A stretch of 64,000 nt of DNA from Takakia lepidozioides (Eukaryota > Streptophyta > Takakiopsida > Takakiales > Takakiaceae), in NCBI GenBank assembly GCA_030704615.1, contig CM060733.1, forward strand, positions 7,874,001 through 7,938,000. The letters run 5' to 3'. A model generated the notes under the pieces. It was given only the letters and a program-made list of their open reading frames with translations, made no database searches and was not told the DNA's origin. Of this stretch, positions 62,464 to 64,000 are shown piece after piece; the first letter of the stretch is position 1; every line of letters starts with the position of its first letter. Made by a program: the position numbers and the translations under genes.

Positions 62464-64000
62464 ATATGAGTTGAAATTTACGGTGGGGTGGGGGAATGTA
62501 GTGTCATGCCACCTCCTCTTTGGAAGATGGATTTATTTCCAAATGTTTATGGCAGGGTCCAGCTTGTTTCAAACTACCTTCGCTTATGACCTGGAACATG
62601 CATCAGTCAATCAGTATGCCCATTGGGGATAATGAGTTGTGTCGAGGGTCATGTCTGTAACACATCAGGGTAAAGAAATTGCTAGATGTGCACCTGATTG
62701 TATGTACAGTATTCCAAACGTTGACCTAGCAACATTGGAGCTGAGGAAAAAAATTCTCATCTTTCCAATGAATCTCAAGTGCATCTCAAGTGCTATGGCT
62801 AAGGAACTGTTGGCTGATTTCAATGGTTGAGTCTATGTTTATGTGAGAGCAAGCTCTCAACAGAGTGCAAGCAGTGGGGGTACAGCCAATGGAATTCTTC
62901 GTTCTCACTAGCAACTGTGTAGATGTTGTACACTGTGACTACAGTTCTAAGTGTATGCATTAATGCCTGACACAATTTCTACATTCCAGTTGGAAGGAAC
63001 AGATCTTCAAAAGATTGTTTGGGTCGAAGTCTGACCTGCCAGCAGTAGTGGAGATGACTACAATGTCATGCTGCAACTAGCCTACTTTCAGATGTTGTCC
63101 ATCATAAGAGTTGTTTGAAGTATTGAGGGAATTCCATGTACCACAAAGCATATCCTGACTCTTGAGAGTCATACTGGTTTAACTGAGAAGTACTGGATTC
63201 ACTGGAGAAGAGGTGCCACAGAAAGGTGATGTCTTACATGTCAATATCCACTGTTGACATTCAAATAAAGCTGACGATCAAATTGCAAATTCTGGAGCCA
63301 TGTCAAAGGCCAACCCTTGATGAAGGAAGTTGGAACAATGGAGGCCCCGGTTGGCCTTGCTGACAACAGCACGTTTTCTACAAGGAGTATAGCGAGAAAA
63401 TGAAGTCATTAATTACCAAAGCCTCCACAACGGTTATGAATATTTCTGAACTTCTTTGAAGAAAGTCTACAGACAGGGACCAAGCCTGTTGGGACATGAT
63501 TGCAGCTTGTGTGTTTCTTTGCTCAGTGGCCCTGCTAGGATTGGTTTCTCTTTGCCTGTTGTGTTCGGGGCAGAGAGTTCATGTGCTATGGAGTGTAAAC
63601 TCTAGTGGTCAGCATTGGTGACAGACCAGTTGTTGAGCATTGCTGAAGGGATTCTCAGACAGATATGTGGCAATTTTCAGATAAACCCATGCTGTTTACA
63701 AGTACTAAATTGTCTGCGGAATAGTCTTTACGTTCAACCCCCCTTTCTCTTACTAAATTTCCTGTCAACTTCTTTCTGGGGCAAAGCAGAGAACAGCACT
63801 CTTCCCCCCAAGCCTCCCCCAGGTAATGTTGTTAGCCACATCACCATGTTGGCTTTTTGTTTATGTGAAAAGGGCTGAAAGCAGGCCTGCATTAAGAGAG
63901 ATGCCAATGTTTTTGGAGTAGCTGGTACCAGGCAGCACTCATTTTTACCCTATCGAACTTACCAAGAGAATTTGACTTGATGAGAGCAAAATCTGTTAAT
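62464..64000. other. Intergenic to window end
   Basis: UFM1 3' flank and sequence without a recognised gene. Near 63770-63822 the frame SFWGKAENSTLPPKPPP ends at CCCAG followed by GTAATG, so it could be an exon of a gene continuing past the window. I do not recognise it. Confidence 0.3.

Overview
The window is nuclear DNA of a green plant, most likely a land plant. The genes have many GT-AG introns of about 0.1 to 1.1 kb. They encode plant families: a SWEET sugar transporter with the typical 37-nt second exon, a tail-anchored ascorbate peroxidase, an F-box/kelch protein, a plastid-type M48 protease and UFM1. Between them lie decayed transposons. I cannot fix the lineage; a bryophyte, lycophyte or fern would fit. 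All calls come from reading the sequence; no database search was run.

Region 1 (1-24 kb) is dominated by a giant Mutator-like (MULE) transposon. The best reading is one 17.4-kb unit, 6470-23905, with terminal inverted repeats that begin GGAAGATAATAGGAATAATG. Inside each end is a 2-3 kb array of a degenerate 8-mer, GGGTTACA/TGTAACCC. The body carries two convergent genes. On + (10976-16554) is a five-exon gene joining a BED/C2H2-like zinc finger, a long acidic repeat linker and a C-terminal Ulp1-type (C48) SUMO-protease domain with its catalytic residues. On - (21284-17905) is a four-exon MULE transposase with DDE residues and a SWIM zinc finger. The 8-mer also fills the introns and the spacer, and it is read as GYT/GDT codons in the protease gene linker. 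Bases 1-6469 are an inverted, near-identical copy of 10330-18576. That copy contains a 500-N gap and many homopolymer indels, so it is either a second element or an assembly fold-back.

Region 2 (24-35 kb) has no intact gene. It holds a decayed tyrosine-recombinase-like (Crypton/DUF3504-like) ORF, a tandemly duplicated pseudogene with the PDF motif of organellar single-stranded-DNA-binding (OSB) proteins, SINE-like repeats, a GC-rich hairpin element, and a relic terminus of the MULE family at 31455.

Region 3 (35-64 kb) is the gene-bearing part: F-box/kelch (35877-37016, +), an unrecognised coiled-coil repeat protein (39576-38464, -), SWEET (41336-44131, +), ascorbate peroxidase (45110-50113, +), an F-box pseudogene (50641-52222, +), M48 protease (53427-57251, +), a LINE 3' relic (60.3-58.9 kb, -) and UFM1 (61379-62463, +). 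Exon phases were checked by hand for SWEET, APX, M48 and UFM1, and the four reading frames close without internal stops. These genes look like independent housekeeping or metabolic loci, not a functional cluster.
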